A stretch of DNA of 64,000 nucleotides from Candidatus Heimdallarchaeota archaeon (GTDB lineage Archaea > Asgardarchaeota > Heimdallarchaeia > JABLTI01), in the NCBI GenBank assembly GCA_019894765.1, contig JAGXNT010000095.1, positions 109,220-173,219 of the forward strand, given 5' to 3'. Within the stretch, counting starts at the first letter, position 1; each line of letters opens with the position of its first letter. The translations under genes and the position numbers were made by a program. Below the pieces are notes generated by a model. That model made no database searches, had not been told where the DNA came from, and saw only the letters and a list, made by a program, of their open reading frames with translations. This document shows positions 1 through 8,580 of the stretch, piece by piece.

Positions 1-2
1 AG

Positions 3-728
3 GAGGAACAAGAGATAGAAATCAGTGAAGATTCTGTCGAGATTATAAAAGATGATACACCCTGGCTGTTTTTTGATTATTCAGGAACATTAGTAGATAC
101 TGTTAATGCTTTATCGAGAACATATACAAGGTTTCTTGGCAAAGAATTTCCTCCCGAAAAAGTGAAGAGCTTGTACAAGGATTATCCTAAACTTGGTAAA
201 ATTGCTTTGATGCGTAAGTACAAGTTTAATCCATTCAAATACATGATTGGCGGTAAAAGTAAGATCGATGAAATTCGTAAAGAAGAGTTTTGGGTTGGAG
301 TTCGATCGTTTCCAGGAATACCTGAAGTACTTTTACGATTACAGAAAATCGTTAAAGCAAAATTAGCTATTGTTACTCATGAAACAGAATTAGAGGATGA
401 AGTAGAAAGAGAGAAAATTTTCCAGAAATTTGGTATCCCAATTACATTTGATGGAATAATTACTGATTATTCAAATAAGAAAGAGAAATTTGATCAATTC
501 ATTGAAGATCGAGGAATAGTTCACGGTATCTGTATTGGTGATGTACAATTTGACCTAGACTTAGGTAAAACTCATGGTTTCTTTACAATAGGAGTTACTT
601 GGGGTTTCTCATCTCGAGATGAGCTTCTTGCAGACTATGTTATTGATGACCCTCGAGAATTACTGCAAATTGTCATGAGTCTTATGCATCAAATTGAGCA
701 GAAACAATTGCATGGAGATCCAATCTAG
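3..728 (+). CDS. HAD-superfamily phosphatase, 5' end outside window
   Basis: The reading frame is already open at the left edge, so the start lies upstream; an in-frame GTG at 162 would cut off the active site and is not the start. The nucleophile motif DYSGTLVD begins at base 75 and follows a hydrophobic strand, as in HAD phosphatases. Further on are the motif II strand (LAIVTHET), a lysine-rich stretch suited to motif III, and IGDVQFDLD, which fits motif IV with its paired acidic residues. The helical insert between motifs I and II is a C1-type cap, as in phosphoglycolate phosphatase relatives. Substrate cannot be told. It is followed after 22 bases by a HEAT-repeat gene on the same strand, so the two may be cotranscribed. 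Family assignment is firm, the exact reaction is not. Confidence 0.85.
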   Translation, partial: EEQEIEISEDSVEIIKDDTPWLFFDYSGTLVDTVNALSRTYTRFLGKEFPPEKVKSLYKDYPKLGKIALMRKYKFNPFKYMIGGKSKIDEIRKEEFWVGVRSFPGIPEVLLRLQKIVKAKLAIVTHETELEDEVEREKIFQKFGIPITFDGIITDYSNKKEKFDQFIEDRGIVHGICIGDVQFDLDLGKTHGFFTIGVTWGFSSRDELLADYVIDDPRELLQIVMSLMHQIEQKQLHGDPI

Positions 729-750
729 ATAATAATACCAGGTGATTTAC

Positions 751-1212
751 ATGGATATCAAGAAAATTAAAGATAATTTAAAATCAAGAAAAAAGGAATC
801 TCGAGAAGAAGCTGTAGATCAATTAGCTCTGGCTCAAGATCCAGAAACAATCCCTGACTTAATAAGAATTTTAGAGAAAGATCGAGAAGGTAGTGTTAGA
901 CGAAGAGCTGCTTTAGCACTTGCTAGAATAGGTAGTAAAGAATGTGCAGATGCACTTTATGAAGCAGCAAAAAAAGATTCTGATGAAGAAACTAGAAGGA
1001 ATGCAGCAATTGCTTTGGGAAACCTTGGTGATGAGAGAGCAATATTACCACTTTATGAATTTTATTTGTCTCCCAGAAGAAACACATTTTCCGATAATTT
1101 GGATAGAGCACGTGTAAATAAGGTATTAATTGAGCTTTCGGAAAAGAAAGCTCAAAGATCAGTTGAAGAATTAGTTGAATGGAGAAAAGGAAGAATAAAT
1201 ACAAAAGAATAG
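751..1212 (+). CDS. HEAT-repeat protein
   Basis: A 153-residue soluble protein built of about three to four HEAT-like helical pairs; the pattern of ETIPDLIRILEKD and RRRAALALARIG recurs as RRNAAIALGNLGDERAILPLYEF, typical of PBS-lyase-type HEAT repeats. Such proteins act as protein-binding scaffolds; no catalytic residues are visible. I place the start at the ATG at 751 rather than the GTG at 742, because that GTG is part of the ribosome-binding motif GGTG (741-744) lying six bases upstream. It probably forms a unit with the preceding HAD phosphatase gene. The partner is unknown. Confidence 0.8.
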   Translation: MDIKKIKDNLKSRKKESREEAVDQLALAQDPETIPDLIRILEKDREGSVRRRAALALARIGSKECADALYEAAKKDSDEETRRNAAIALGNLGDERAILPLYEFYLSPRRNTFSDNLDRARVNKVLIELSEKKAQRSVEELVEWRKGRINTKE

Positions 1213-1217
1213 AAATA

Positions 1218-2036
1218 CTATTTTGAAGATTTTCTTCCAAAGATTTCAAAATCATTTAGAATTCGTAGAATTTCTTCGAATTTCTCTTCTTGAATATTAT
1301 TGATATTGCTTTTAATTTTATTTTTAGTTATAAAGAGAAAAATCACAATAATTAGTATTGGAATTAGAAATATGAAAACAAAATACCACCAATTTATGAC
1401 CCAACTTAGAACATCTAATTCCAAGATGAAAGCATATACACCTAATCCCGTTAGAATTACTAATTCAAGAATTACAGAAGAATTTAGAGCATATTGCCAA
1501 GCTTTATGACTTTTTAAAAGTTGGCGAAAAACGATCGGATCAAAATCTTTTGTAGTATCAGCTAAAATTTCATGCTTAACACCAAAGACTTTTCTCGTAT
1601 ATATTAACAAATATTTGATGTCACTTAAAGTCATATTATCTATTCCGCCTTGTTTTCGAGCCCGATTAATAAACCATTTCTTAATTCGATCCCAAGTAGA
1701 AATTACAGAATGCAAAAACAGGAAATAAATTAAAACAATTAAATCAGCAATTAAAAACATGTAGCCAAAATGGTTTTGCTTTAAACCAAACATAACAATT
1801 GACCAAATAAAGAAGTACAAAAGTGGCAGGAATTCCAATGAAAATATCCTTGCGTTCCAACCAGTTATAAAACCAAGAAGATATAGGATGCGATGAGAGA
1901 CGAACTTTTCGAGCTCGCTCTCGCCGCTCAAGATGATCGATTTTAATGATTCCTTCACTACTTTTGTAGATACGGGTACTTTGGCCGATTCTGAATGTTC
2001 ACCGTTCAGAGTTGTTATACCTCCTCGACTTGACAA
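1218..2036 (-). CDS. Unrecognised membrane protein, about four TM segments
   Basis: I do not recognise the family. The protein has a polar N-terminus, a pair of hydrophobic segments around residues 65-115, a basic cytosolic-looking middle, and a second pair around 185-240, then a charged C-terminal tail. The 5' end overlaps the stop of the upstream regulator gene, so the two are translationally linked. The start is uncertain: the TTG at 2036 has no ribosome-binding site, whereas a strong GAGGAGGT (about 2019-2026) lies in front of a CTG codon at 2009, which would give a protein nine residues shorter. Being paired with a winged-helix regulator suggests a sensor or effector in one local circuit (inference). 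Confidence 0.7.
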   Translation of the reverse strand: MSSRGGITTLNGEHSESAKVPVSTKVVKESLKSIILSGESELEKFVSHRILYLLGFITGWNARIFSLEFLPLLYFFIWSIVMFGLKQNHFGYMFLIADLIVLIYFLFLHSVISTWDRIKKWFINRARKQGGIDNMTLSDIKYLLIYTRKVFGVKHEILADTTKDFDPIVFRQLLKSHKAWQYALNSSVILELVILTGLGVYAFILELDVLSWVINWWYFVFIFLIPILIIVIFLFITKNKIKSNINNIQEEKFEEILRILNDFEIFGRKSSK

Positions 2037-2545
2037 TATTCTATAATGAAGTCGAGGACTTTTTGTTTTTCTTTCTCATCTAATTCTCTGATCATACCCA
2101 GTATTTCCCGGAATGACAATGACATTAAATTCCCAAATACTCCTCTGCTTTCAATTTCACTTTTGAGTTCTTTGGGCAAGGCCTCTTCCTTCACTTTTCT
2201 TATTTCTTCTTTTCCTATAATATTTACTTTTATAGTGTAAAATTTGGAAGGACCAAAAGGTGCGGGAATATGATCAACAATTTGGTATTTGATCAGGATT
2301 TTCATTATTTTTGAGATAAATTGCGGAGTCTTATTAGTTAGTTTAGCAAGTTGAGCACCGGTTCGTGGATTATCGATTAATAATTCAACCATCTCTTTTT
2401 GTGCTACTGTTAAAATTTTAATAGAATTTAAACCCACTAAAGCTACTGTATCCTCATCTATTTTTAATAGTTCAATAGAGGATTTTTTTCTAGCCTCTTG
2501 GATACTTTTTAGAAAGTTATTTATCTCGTTTTCAAAGGATTGCAA
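2015..2545 (-). CDS. MarR/ArsR-like winged-helix regulator
   Basis: 176 residues. The centre (about 40-110) reads as a winged helix: LTVAQKEMVELLIDN, then a helix-turn-helix in GAQLAKLTNKTPQFISKIMKIL, then the wing with IVDHIPAPFGPSKFYTI. The N-terminal helix and the long C-terminal helices could serve dimerisation. TTG start with GGAG nine bases upstream. Its last 22 bases overlap the start region of the membrane protein gene, so they form a two-gene operon. Ligand and operator are unknown; DNA binding is inferred from the fold. Confidence 0.7.
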   Translation of the reverse strand: MQSFENEINNFLKSIQEARKKSSIELLKIDEDTVALVGLNSIKILTVAQKEMVELLIDNPRTGAQLAKLTNKTPQFISKIMKILIKYQIVDHIPAPFGPSKFYTIKVNIIGKEEIRKVKEEALPKELKSEIESRGVFGNLMSLSFREILGMIRELDEKEKQKVLDFIIEYCQVEEV

Positions 2546-2669
2546 TTAATTCTACTCCTAATGTAAGTAAGTAGATACTACTAAACTAATTGGGTTGATA
2601 TTATTTATAAGTTTTGGGTCGATTGTAACAAAACATAATTTTAATGGAAAAAGCAGAAAAAATCAGAGA

Positions 2670-4997
2670 TTATTGATATCTCGGTCTTCTAACGTAAACA
2701 ACAGCAACAGTCATAATTATTCCTGTGATAAACCCAACAATTACAGCTTGATTAATAGGATTATTAAGTAATGGTTCGAGAAATGCTGGAAGAACATTTA
2801 AAACTAAAGCTGAAATTCTTTGCGGTGTTTCGATTGAAAAAGCGTGAGTGACTGGGAAAATTTCTTCTCGATAATTAAAGGGAATGTTGTTTGTAAAGAA
2901 ACCTGTTTTATCATTCAAAACTACTGAATCTTCAACGAGATGCTCACTAAAGAATGTTTTTGCAATTGCATCTTTTCCTTCACATATTGCAGAAAGTTGG
3001 TATTGATCATCGTCGAGAAGATCAGCTTGAAACAACAGCAAGGATTGAATTAAGGGATCGAGTAGGTTTTTATCATCGTTTAATAGAAATAAATCATTTA
3101 AAAGATAGAGATAGTCCCATTGATAAATCTTTGATCGACCTAGACCAGTATAAACATCAAATTGATCCATCCAATCGGGGATATCATCAATTGAAGCATA
3201 AATCTCAGATAAATCAACTGTAACAAAAACATCACAGATAGCATAGAAATGACTTCCACCACAATCAATCAGATTATTACCAACTATTGAATTCTTTGAA
3301 ATGCCACTTGTGCTTTGATCTATATTTTCAAGCAATAAATCAGCTAAGGATGTCAATGTATTATCAACACGTTCTTTTAGAACAGCCATATCATCATTTG
3401 GGGCAAAAATTGCCAGGTCTTTTTTCACTTGTAAGAGAAACTCCATAACAAACATTGATCCTTTGAACGTCCTTAATCCTTCAGGCAAGATTTCCGGAAG
3501 AACAAGATCAGCATCATTAATCAAAGGTTCTGCGATAATCGATTCATCTAAAGCAGTGCCAAAATAAGGACTGAATACAAAGCTATTATCTTCTCTTTGA
3601 GATTTTATGATTTCATTAACGAGACTAAAGGCGTTTCGTTCCGTAATTTGTAGTTCTGAATCCCGAATAAATGAATGAGATAATAATTTATAGATATCAA
3701 TAAGACCAGGGATATCTCCAGCACCTTGAAATGTTCTCATATTAGAGATTTTTAGTGGAGCAATTTCAGTTTGATATTGGATTAAATCAGTTTCTGAATC
3801 TTGTTTGTCAATGAAATACTTTTGCCACATATAGGTATAACCTGAATATTTTTGTTCTAAAGCAGACCACGAAACACCATTTGATGGATTGTGAACATAA
3901 ACTACAGAATCATATATCATGCCAATATGTAAGGCATAATTATTTGTTATTTTCTCTGTCACTTCAGCTAAGATGGGGTCACTCACCGGGTATACGTTGA
4001 AACTACTTGGATTCCAAGCGAAGGAATTAGGTGAAGATAATTTCTTAATATACATTAAATATTCAGAAGCAATTTGAGGAGAAGTATAAAGGTAATTTTG
4101 GAAGTCGATATAATCATCTGTGAAAACATCTGCAATAACAAAACTATCATTATTTGCCATTTGGTTGAAAGCAGCCCATCCAACCCATTTATTATAATCA
4201 ACATCGATGCCTGAATCCCCGATTCCTGCGACAGCGAATTTTGGATCATGAAGAGCATAGCTATTTATTGCACTCCACCAGTTATTTACAGCTTCAGATA
4301 TGAGTGAAATTGAAGCTGATTCATAATAGGTATAGTATGGCATAAATTCTACAGCTTTTAGGATCTTGGAACCAAGAACCATTGTATCACATAATAGAGA
4401 TAATCTATCTAAAACAAAGTTGTTATCTAAAGGTCTAATGAATGTGTTCCAAAATGTACTGAATCCATTCCTATTAGGAGTCATTGAATTCATTATGTGA
4501 ATAATTTGATCATTTATTGCAATATTGTAATACAACCAATTTACAATTCTCTCTGTCATAAAAATCCATTGTCTATTGAAAAGATATTCTTCATGATTGC
4601 TTCCAACAAATTCGAGAGCGATATTTACATTCTTTTTGAGAATTAAGAATTGTATTTCAATGTCATGCGATAAGCCATTGAGCCACGTTTCAAGATCTAA
4701 TTCTTGTAGGCCCTCGTCTCCATTTGTTAAATCTCCAAGGTCCCCGTAACGAGAGAGATTGAATGGATTTTGATAATTCCAGAGAAAGATTCCTTCCTTT
4801 TCATTAAAAAGAGATGCAATACTGGAAGTTGCTGCTTTAATTTGCTCAATTATTTCCTCATTGGTAAAATCTTCAAGAGAATTTTTAATAGTATTACTTT
4901 GAGAAAGAGAGGTACCTAATAATTGAGCTACAAATATAACTGCTATAAGTAAGAAATTGCCTGTCATTCTTTTTCTTGAAATGATCAGTTTAGGCAT
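2670..4997 (-). CDS. Large exported protein with C-terminal membrane anchor
   Basis: 775 residues. A hydrophobic segment after a short basic N-terminus (about 12-32) is a signal peptide, and a hydrophobic stretch ending in VYVRRPRYQ at the C-terminus is a membrane anchor with a basic stop, so the body faces outside. The body is rich in aromatic residues and helices, with repeated stretches such as WNYQNPF, WAAFNQM and WDYLYLLNDLFLLND. This might fit an alpha/alpha-toroid fold as in six-hairpin glycosidases, but I cannot name catalytic residues. A good AGAGGTACC ribosome-binding site precedes the ATG. Monocistronic, with AT-rich flanks. Function unknown. Confidence 0.7.
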   Translation of the reverse strand: MPKLIISRKRMTGNFLLIAVIFVAQLLGTSLSQSNTIKNSLEDFTNEEIIEQIKAATSSIASLFNEKEGIFLWNYQNPFNLSRYGDLGDLTNGDEGLQELDLETWLNGLSHDIEIQFLILKKNVNIALEFVGSNHEEYLFNRQWIFMTERIVNWLYYNIAINDQIIHIMNSMTPNRNGFSTFWNTFIRPLDNNFVLDRLSLLCDTMVLGSKILKAVEFMPYYTYYESASISLISEAVNNWWSAINSYALHDPKFAVAGIGDSGIDVDYNKWVGWAAFNQMANNDSFVIADVFTDDYIDFQNYLYTSPQIASEYLMYIKKLSSPNSFAWNPSSFNVYPVSDPILAEVTEKITNNYALHIGMIYDSVVYVHNPSNGVSWSALEQKYSGYTYMWQKYFIDKQDSETDLIQYQTEIAPLKISNMRTFQGAGDIPGLIDIYKLLSHSFIRDSELQITERNAFSLVNEIIKSQREDNSFVFSPYFGTALDESIIAEPLINDADLVLPEILPEGLRTFKGSMFVMEFLLQVKKDLAIFAPNDDMAVLKERVDNTLTSLADLLLENIDQSTSGISKNSIVGNNLIDCGGSHFYAICDVFVTVDLSEIYASIDDIPDWMDQFDVYTGLGRSKIYQWDYLYLLNDLFLLNDDKNLLDPLIQSLLLFQADLLDDDQYQLSAICEGKDAIAKTFFSEHLVEDSVVLNDKTGFFTNNIPFNYREEIFPVTHAFSIETPQRISALVLNVLPAFLEPLLNNPINQAVIVGFITGIIMTVAVVYVRRPRYQ

Positions 4998-5191
4998 GTT
5001 ATGGTACCTCTTTTAGACTAGTCCATATAACTTGAATATTCTCAAATCTGATAATTTTACGTTAACGTATTGTGTTATTATGTCTAAACAGCTTAATAAC
5101 TTATTTGTCTACTTTTTTTAATATTAGGCTAAAATTAAATAATAAATTCTAATCAATGAAACCAAATAAAAATCAAGTAAATATAAAAAAA

Positions 5192-5218
5192 GTATCCAGA
5201 AAAATAGCCCCTGGATAC
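5192..5218 (-). terminator. Hairpin terminator after coiled-coil gene
   Basis: An 8-bp perfect stem (GTATCCAG with CTGGATAC) around an 11-base loop. On the minus strand it is followed at once by seven T, as in an intrinsic terminator, and it lies just past the stop of the coiled-coil gene at 5241. Confidence 0.6.
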
Positions 5219-5240
5219 AGTTAATATGAGAATTGCTAAA

Positions 5241-5849
5241 TTATTTCTTCTTTGAAACTAAAGGATTGCTATCTCGACCTTCACCATGAATTTCAACGAG
5301 ACCTGCACGTTCAAGTTCTTCGAGCCATTTCTTTGCTTGAGCAGGAGAAACTCCAGCTTTCATAGAAACTTGATTTAAGCGCATTTCACCGAATTCTGTT
5401 AAATCTTTTAGGATTACAAATCGAGGTTCATTCTCTGCAATCTTTTGGAAAGCACGCATTTCTTCCTCTAATTTCTTGTATTCTTTCTGCAAATCTTCAA
5501 TTTTCTTTTTAGCGATGCTTAAATCCTCAACAGATCCTTCAAGTCTTGTAATTTCAAGTTCTCTTTGGGATAGTCGATGTTCAAGATCTTTTAATGATTC
5601 TTTGCTTTTAGAATCATTGACTCTTAATTCTTTAAGCTCCTCTTCATATGTTTTAATTTTCTCATCGCGATTGGCTACATCAGTTTCCAAATTAGTAATC
5701 TTATCGTTTAACGAGTCCATATCAGCTAGATTTTTCTTAGCAGTTGCTAATTCATTCTCTAAATTAGCGATTTTTTGTACTGGATCAATATTTGGTTCTG
5801 GTTCTTCCATTTCTACATCTGGTGTTTTTGGTGGTTCATCTTCGGACAT
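5241..5849 (-). CDS. Coiled-coil protein with C-terminal winged helix
   Basis: 202 residues. An acidic, proline-rich N-terminus (1-22) leads into an unbroken heptad-rich coiled coil (about 23-140, with repeats such as NLENELATAKKNLADMDSL). It ends in a compact winged-helix domain (about 143-195; FGEMRLNQVSMKAGVSPAQAKKWLEELERAGLVEI). This layout suits a DNA- or protein-bound scaffold. I cannot tie it to a named family. GGAG lies a short distance upstream of the ATG. Single gene; the hairpin at 5192-5218 ends it. Long open frames on the opposite strand are shadows. Confidence 0.75.
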   Translation of the reverse strand: MSEDEPPKTPDVEMEEPEPNIDPVQKIANLENELATAKKNLADMDSLNDKITNLETDVANRDEKIKTYEEELKELRVNDSKSKESLKDLEHRLSQRELEITRLEGSVEDLSIAKKKIEDLQKEYKKLEEEMRAFQKIAENEPRFVILKDLTEFGEMRLNQVSMKAGVSPAQAKKWLEELERAGLVEIHGEGRDSNPLVSKKK

Positions 5850-6040
5850 AAGTCTGAGACCTCCGTATCATTCATCAATTGCTAAATGTAATTCAGAACA
5901 ATTGAGAATTGGTTTTTCAATTATCTACTATAATTACTTTAGATTTGATTTAAAATTATTTGGATATCGTCACAACCGAAGCAATTCACAATAAATTGTT
6001 TATCAGTGTAAAAATGAATAATGAAAAATAATTTTGTTGT

Positions 6041-6505
6041 TTAGCCAGAGAATGAGCTAATGACATTATCCACTACGTAATCAATCATATCTAGGTTTGC
6101 TGAGTCGTGTGTGAGAATATTTCCTAATCCAATTGTTAGTGTGTCACCTAGCTCCTCCAATAAGTCATAAATAGCAGATTTTTCAGTATATTTACTTCTA
6201 GCAATCAAAAACCAGTTATTATCAGGATTAGAATACATAACGATTATGGAAGATTGATTTTTGCTTTGGATAGTATAAACATTATCATCATAGATAGAAG
6301 AAAACATTTGATTTAGAGCAACCATCAAACCAGCAAAAAGTACGTCTCCTTCCCATTTCTCTTGATGTCCTCTATTTGGGGACCATAATAATTCACCTGA
6401 ATCAAGGGCTAGAACAGTTGTATCTAAAATTATACTTGTATCAATATTATTTGTGTTTTCGCTCAAAGAGAGACACCATTCCTTTTGTTTTTGGTATATT
6501 TCCAT
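6041..6505 (-). CDS. Possible roadblock/longin-fold protein
   Basis: 154 residues, soluble. The pattern is a strand with IILDTTVLALDSGELLWS, a helix with LFAGLMVALNQMFSSI, strands VYTIQSKNQSSIIVMYS and NWFLIARS, then a long helix (AIYDLLEELGDTLTIG). This beta-beta-alpha-beta-beta-beta-alpha order fits the roadblock/LC7 and longin folds that Asgard archaea carry in large numbers, usually as partners of small GTPases. No GTPase gene is nearby. No ribosome-binding site is seen in front of the ATG, so the transcript may be leaderless. The fold call comes from pattern only and is tentative. Confidence 0.5.
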   Translation of the reverse strand: MEIYQKQKEWCLSLSENTNNIDTSIILDTTVLALDSGELLWSPNRGHQEKWEGDVLFAGLMVALNQMFSSIYDDNVYTIQSKNQSSIIVMYSNPDNNWFLIARSKYTEKSAIYDLLEELGDTLTIGLGNILTHDSANLDMIDYVVDNVISSFSG

Positions 6506-6604
6506 GAAATGGTGGTTTTTAACTCTTATTTACGTTATTGCTAAATAGTTGCTGAAGAAAAAAAAGAATACTAGAGGGAAACGTAATACATTTCCCTAAA
6601 TTTT

Positions 6605-7036
6605 CTAGAAGTGGGGAATTAAATCTATACTTCCACCAGAAATCATTCTTACCAAGAATTCAATTATAAAGATGATTAGTAATGATATAATTGTCATCCA
6701 AATAGACCATTGCCAATATTTGTCTGTAGAGTGATCTCTATATGGTATTACCGCAGGAGTTGTTAGTAGGTATCTTATAACAATAATGAATCCAATCGTT
6801 AGGAATACATAGAACATCGGGGCAGAAGCAAATTGGTTTGTTACCGCACTTATTGCATAGGCAATCGCTGAAACACCAACAGCTAGAATTATTGCTACAA
6901 AAAACAGCCTAAAGAAATAACTCGCATCAAGTTTCTTTCGACCAGTTATAAGACGCATGCTAAGATAAAGTACCAAAGTAATAAGTAAAATCTCTATAAC
7001 TAAAATTAATATCCAAGCCCAATCTTCGAAAGCCAT
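6605..7036 (-). CDS. Small four-TM membrane protein
   Basis: 143 residues with four hydrophobic helices (about 5-28, 44-66, 72-92, 111-133) and short loops; RYLLTTPAVIPYRDHS is the longest polar connection. No recognised family and no catalytic motif. The ATG at 7036 is the start: it sits six bases after GGTG, while the GTG at 7045 belongs to that motif. It stands alone between the roadblock-like gene and the MFS transporter on the other strand. A role in membrane transport or stress cannot be separated by eye. Confidence 0.65.
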   Translation of the reverse strand: MAFEDWAWILILVIEILLITLVLYLSMRLITGRKKLDASYFFRLFFVAIILAVGVSAIAYAISAVTNQFASAPMFYVFLTIGFIIVIRYLLTTPAVIPYRDHSTDKYWQWSIWMTIISLLIIFIIEFLVRMISGGSIDLIPHF

Positions 7037-7189
7037 GATTTTCACCGAATGGAAAGAGGATTACTGCTTTTTGTATTTTGTGTTTGAGGGCAAGGATTAA
7101 TCGATAATAATGCATTTGTAAGTTTTTAAGAAAAAACAATGGTAGTAGAGATGAGCAAGTTTGCTCTAAAGATTAAAAAGTGAATTATT

Positions 7190-8530
7190 TTGCTGGAATT
7201 CAAAACAGAGGATGTTGACAAAAGGAAGCCTAATTCACTTTTCTCAAGAAGACTTCTAAGATTGTATCTGACAACAAGCATTTTCAGTTTTGGTTATAAT
7301 TTCGTTACTACTGCCGAATATGTTAATTTTAGACAAATTATGATCCAAATTGAATTAACTAGTTCCACTAAAATTTCCATACTTCTCATGTGTTCACTCT
7401 TTGCCTTGTGCTTAGGAACAATTATTGGAGGAACAATTAGTGATTCGCTTAGAACTAGATTTGGGCATAGAGCACCACTAATATTACTTGGGGGATTAGT
7501 AGGTTCATTATTATTCTTGTTAATTCCATTGGTTCCACTTTTGGGAAATAACTGGAACTTGAAATATGCATTTTTACTTTTGATTTTTATTCCAGCACAT
7601 ATTTTTATTGGAATTGCTTTTGCACCTTGGCTTGCGCTAGTTTCCGATCTTTTCAAAAAAGAAGAAAGAATAGGTGCTGGTGTCGCAATTAATATCCTTA
7701 GTGCTATTGGTGCAGCTATTGCAGTTTTAATTTTTTCAAGATTAATTGAATCGGGATTATCTTGGATTATTTGGATTATAACGGGATTAATTTTTGGGAG
7801 CTCGGTTATAATTACTGTTTTACTAATGCCAAAGAATAATCCTGATTATGAACCAATTGGAAAAACTAAAGATATCTTGAAAATACCAGCGGTAATTTGG
7901 AAATATGGGGGAAAACCTTGGATCCTATTATTGCTAACTAGTACTTTCTGGGCTTTTAGCTCACATCTTGTTGAGACAGGGATAGTTGATTCATTAATTG
8001 AGCGTTTCAGCATTTCTGATACGAAAGCATCTCTAACTAGCAATATTTTGATGGGAGTCTACATTGTTATTTTGTTAGTTCCAGTTATTTTGATGATAAA
8101 TAGAATCGGAAAAATTCGAGCCAGTATTCTAGCGAGTATTTTTTATGGAATCTTCTGTATGCTTCTTTCGACTATGATTCAATTCCAATCTATTTATTAC
8201 ATTGTATTAATTGGTGGGTTGGGAAATATTATGTTAAGTACTCTGCAAATTGCTTTACCTGCAGATATAGCGCCAAGAGGACGCGAAGCTAGTTTTATGG
8301 GAGTTTTCTTTGTTTTTGGATCAATTGTTAAACCTTTTGCAACTTTAATACAGGGAGTAGTTCTTGAAGGAAGTGAACGCAATATTTCATTAAGTCAATT
8401 TGGCGGATATCCTTGGGTATTTCTAATTGCTGGCATAAGCAGTTTTTGTTCAATATTTCTGCTTTTACTTATTATGAACAAAAGAAAATCTGACATAAAG
8501 GAAAATATTGCAGTACCTACTAACATGTGA
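7190..8530 (+). CDS. MFS transporter, 12 TM
   Basis: 446 residues with about twelve hydrophobic segments. The loop between TM2 and TM3 reads GGTISDSLRTRFGHRAP, the classic MFS motif A region (GxxSDxxRxRxGxR), closest in style to the GPH sugar:cation symporters. A related basic loop, RIGKIRASI, opens the second half. Substrate cannot be predicted; secondary transport of a sugar-like or small organic solute across the cytoplasmic membrane is the family expectation. TTG start, weak ribosome-binding site. Convergent with the OppF gene; no enzyme gene is attached to hint at the substrate. Confidence 0.8.
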   Translation: MLEFKTEDVDKRKPNSLFSRRLLRLYLTTSIFSFGYNFVTTAEYVNFRQIMIQIELTSSTKISILLMCSLFALCLGTIIGGTISDSLRTRFGHRAPLILLGGLVGSLLFLLIPLVPLLGNNWNLKYAFLLLIFIPAHIFIGIAFAPWLALVSDLFKKEERIGAGVAINILSAIGAAIAVLIFSRLIESGLSWIIWIITGLIFGSSVIITVLLMPKNNPDYEPIGKTKDILKIPAVIWKYGGKPWILLLLTSTFWAFSSHLVETGIVDSLIERFSISDTKASLTSNILMGVYIVILLVPVILMINRIGKIRASILASIFYGIFCMLLSTMIQFQSIYYIVLIGGLGNIMLSTLQIALPADIAPRGREASFMGVFFVFGSIVKPFATLIQGVVLEGSERNISLSQFGGYPWVFLIAGISSFCSIFLLLLIMNKRKSDIKENIAVPTNM

Positions 8531-8580
8531 CATGAAATCAAAAATAAAGAAAAATATAAGGTAAATAACCTCATGTGTTT

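Noticed and set aside
34..728. Taking the GTG at 162 as the start of the HAD gene
   Set aside because: The nucleophile motif DYSGTLVD lies upstream of it in the same open frame, so the gene begins before the window.
5476..5994. A 172-codon open frame on the plus strand opposite the coiled-coil gene
   Set aside because: Its composition (serine-rich, low complexity) is what the reverse of a lysine/glutamate-rich coiled coil gives; no ribosome-binding site or known motif.
8531..8580. The short inverted repeat AGGT/ACCT between the MFS and OppF-like genes as a terminator
   Set aside because: The stem is only four to five bases; too weak to call in such AT-rich DNA.
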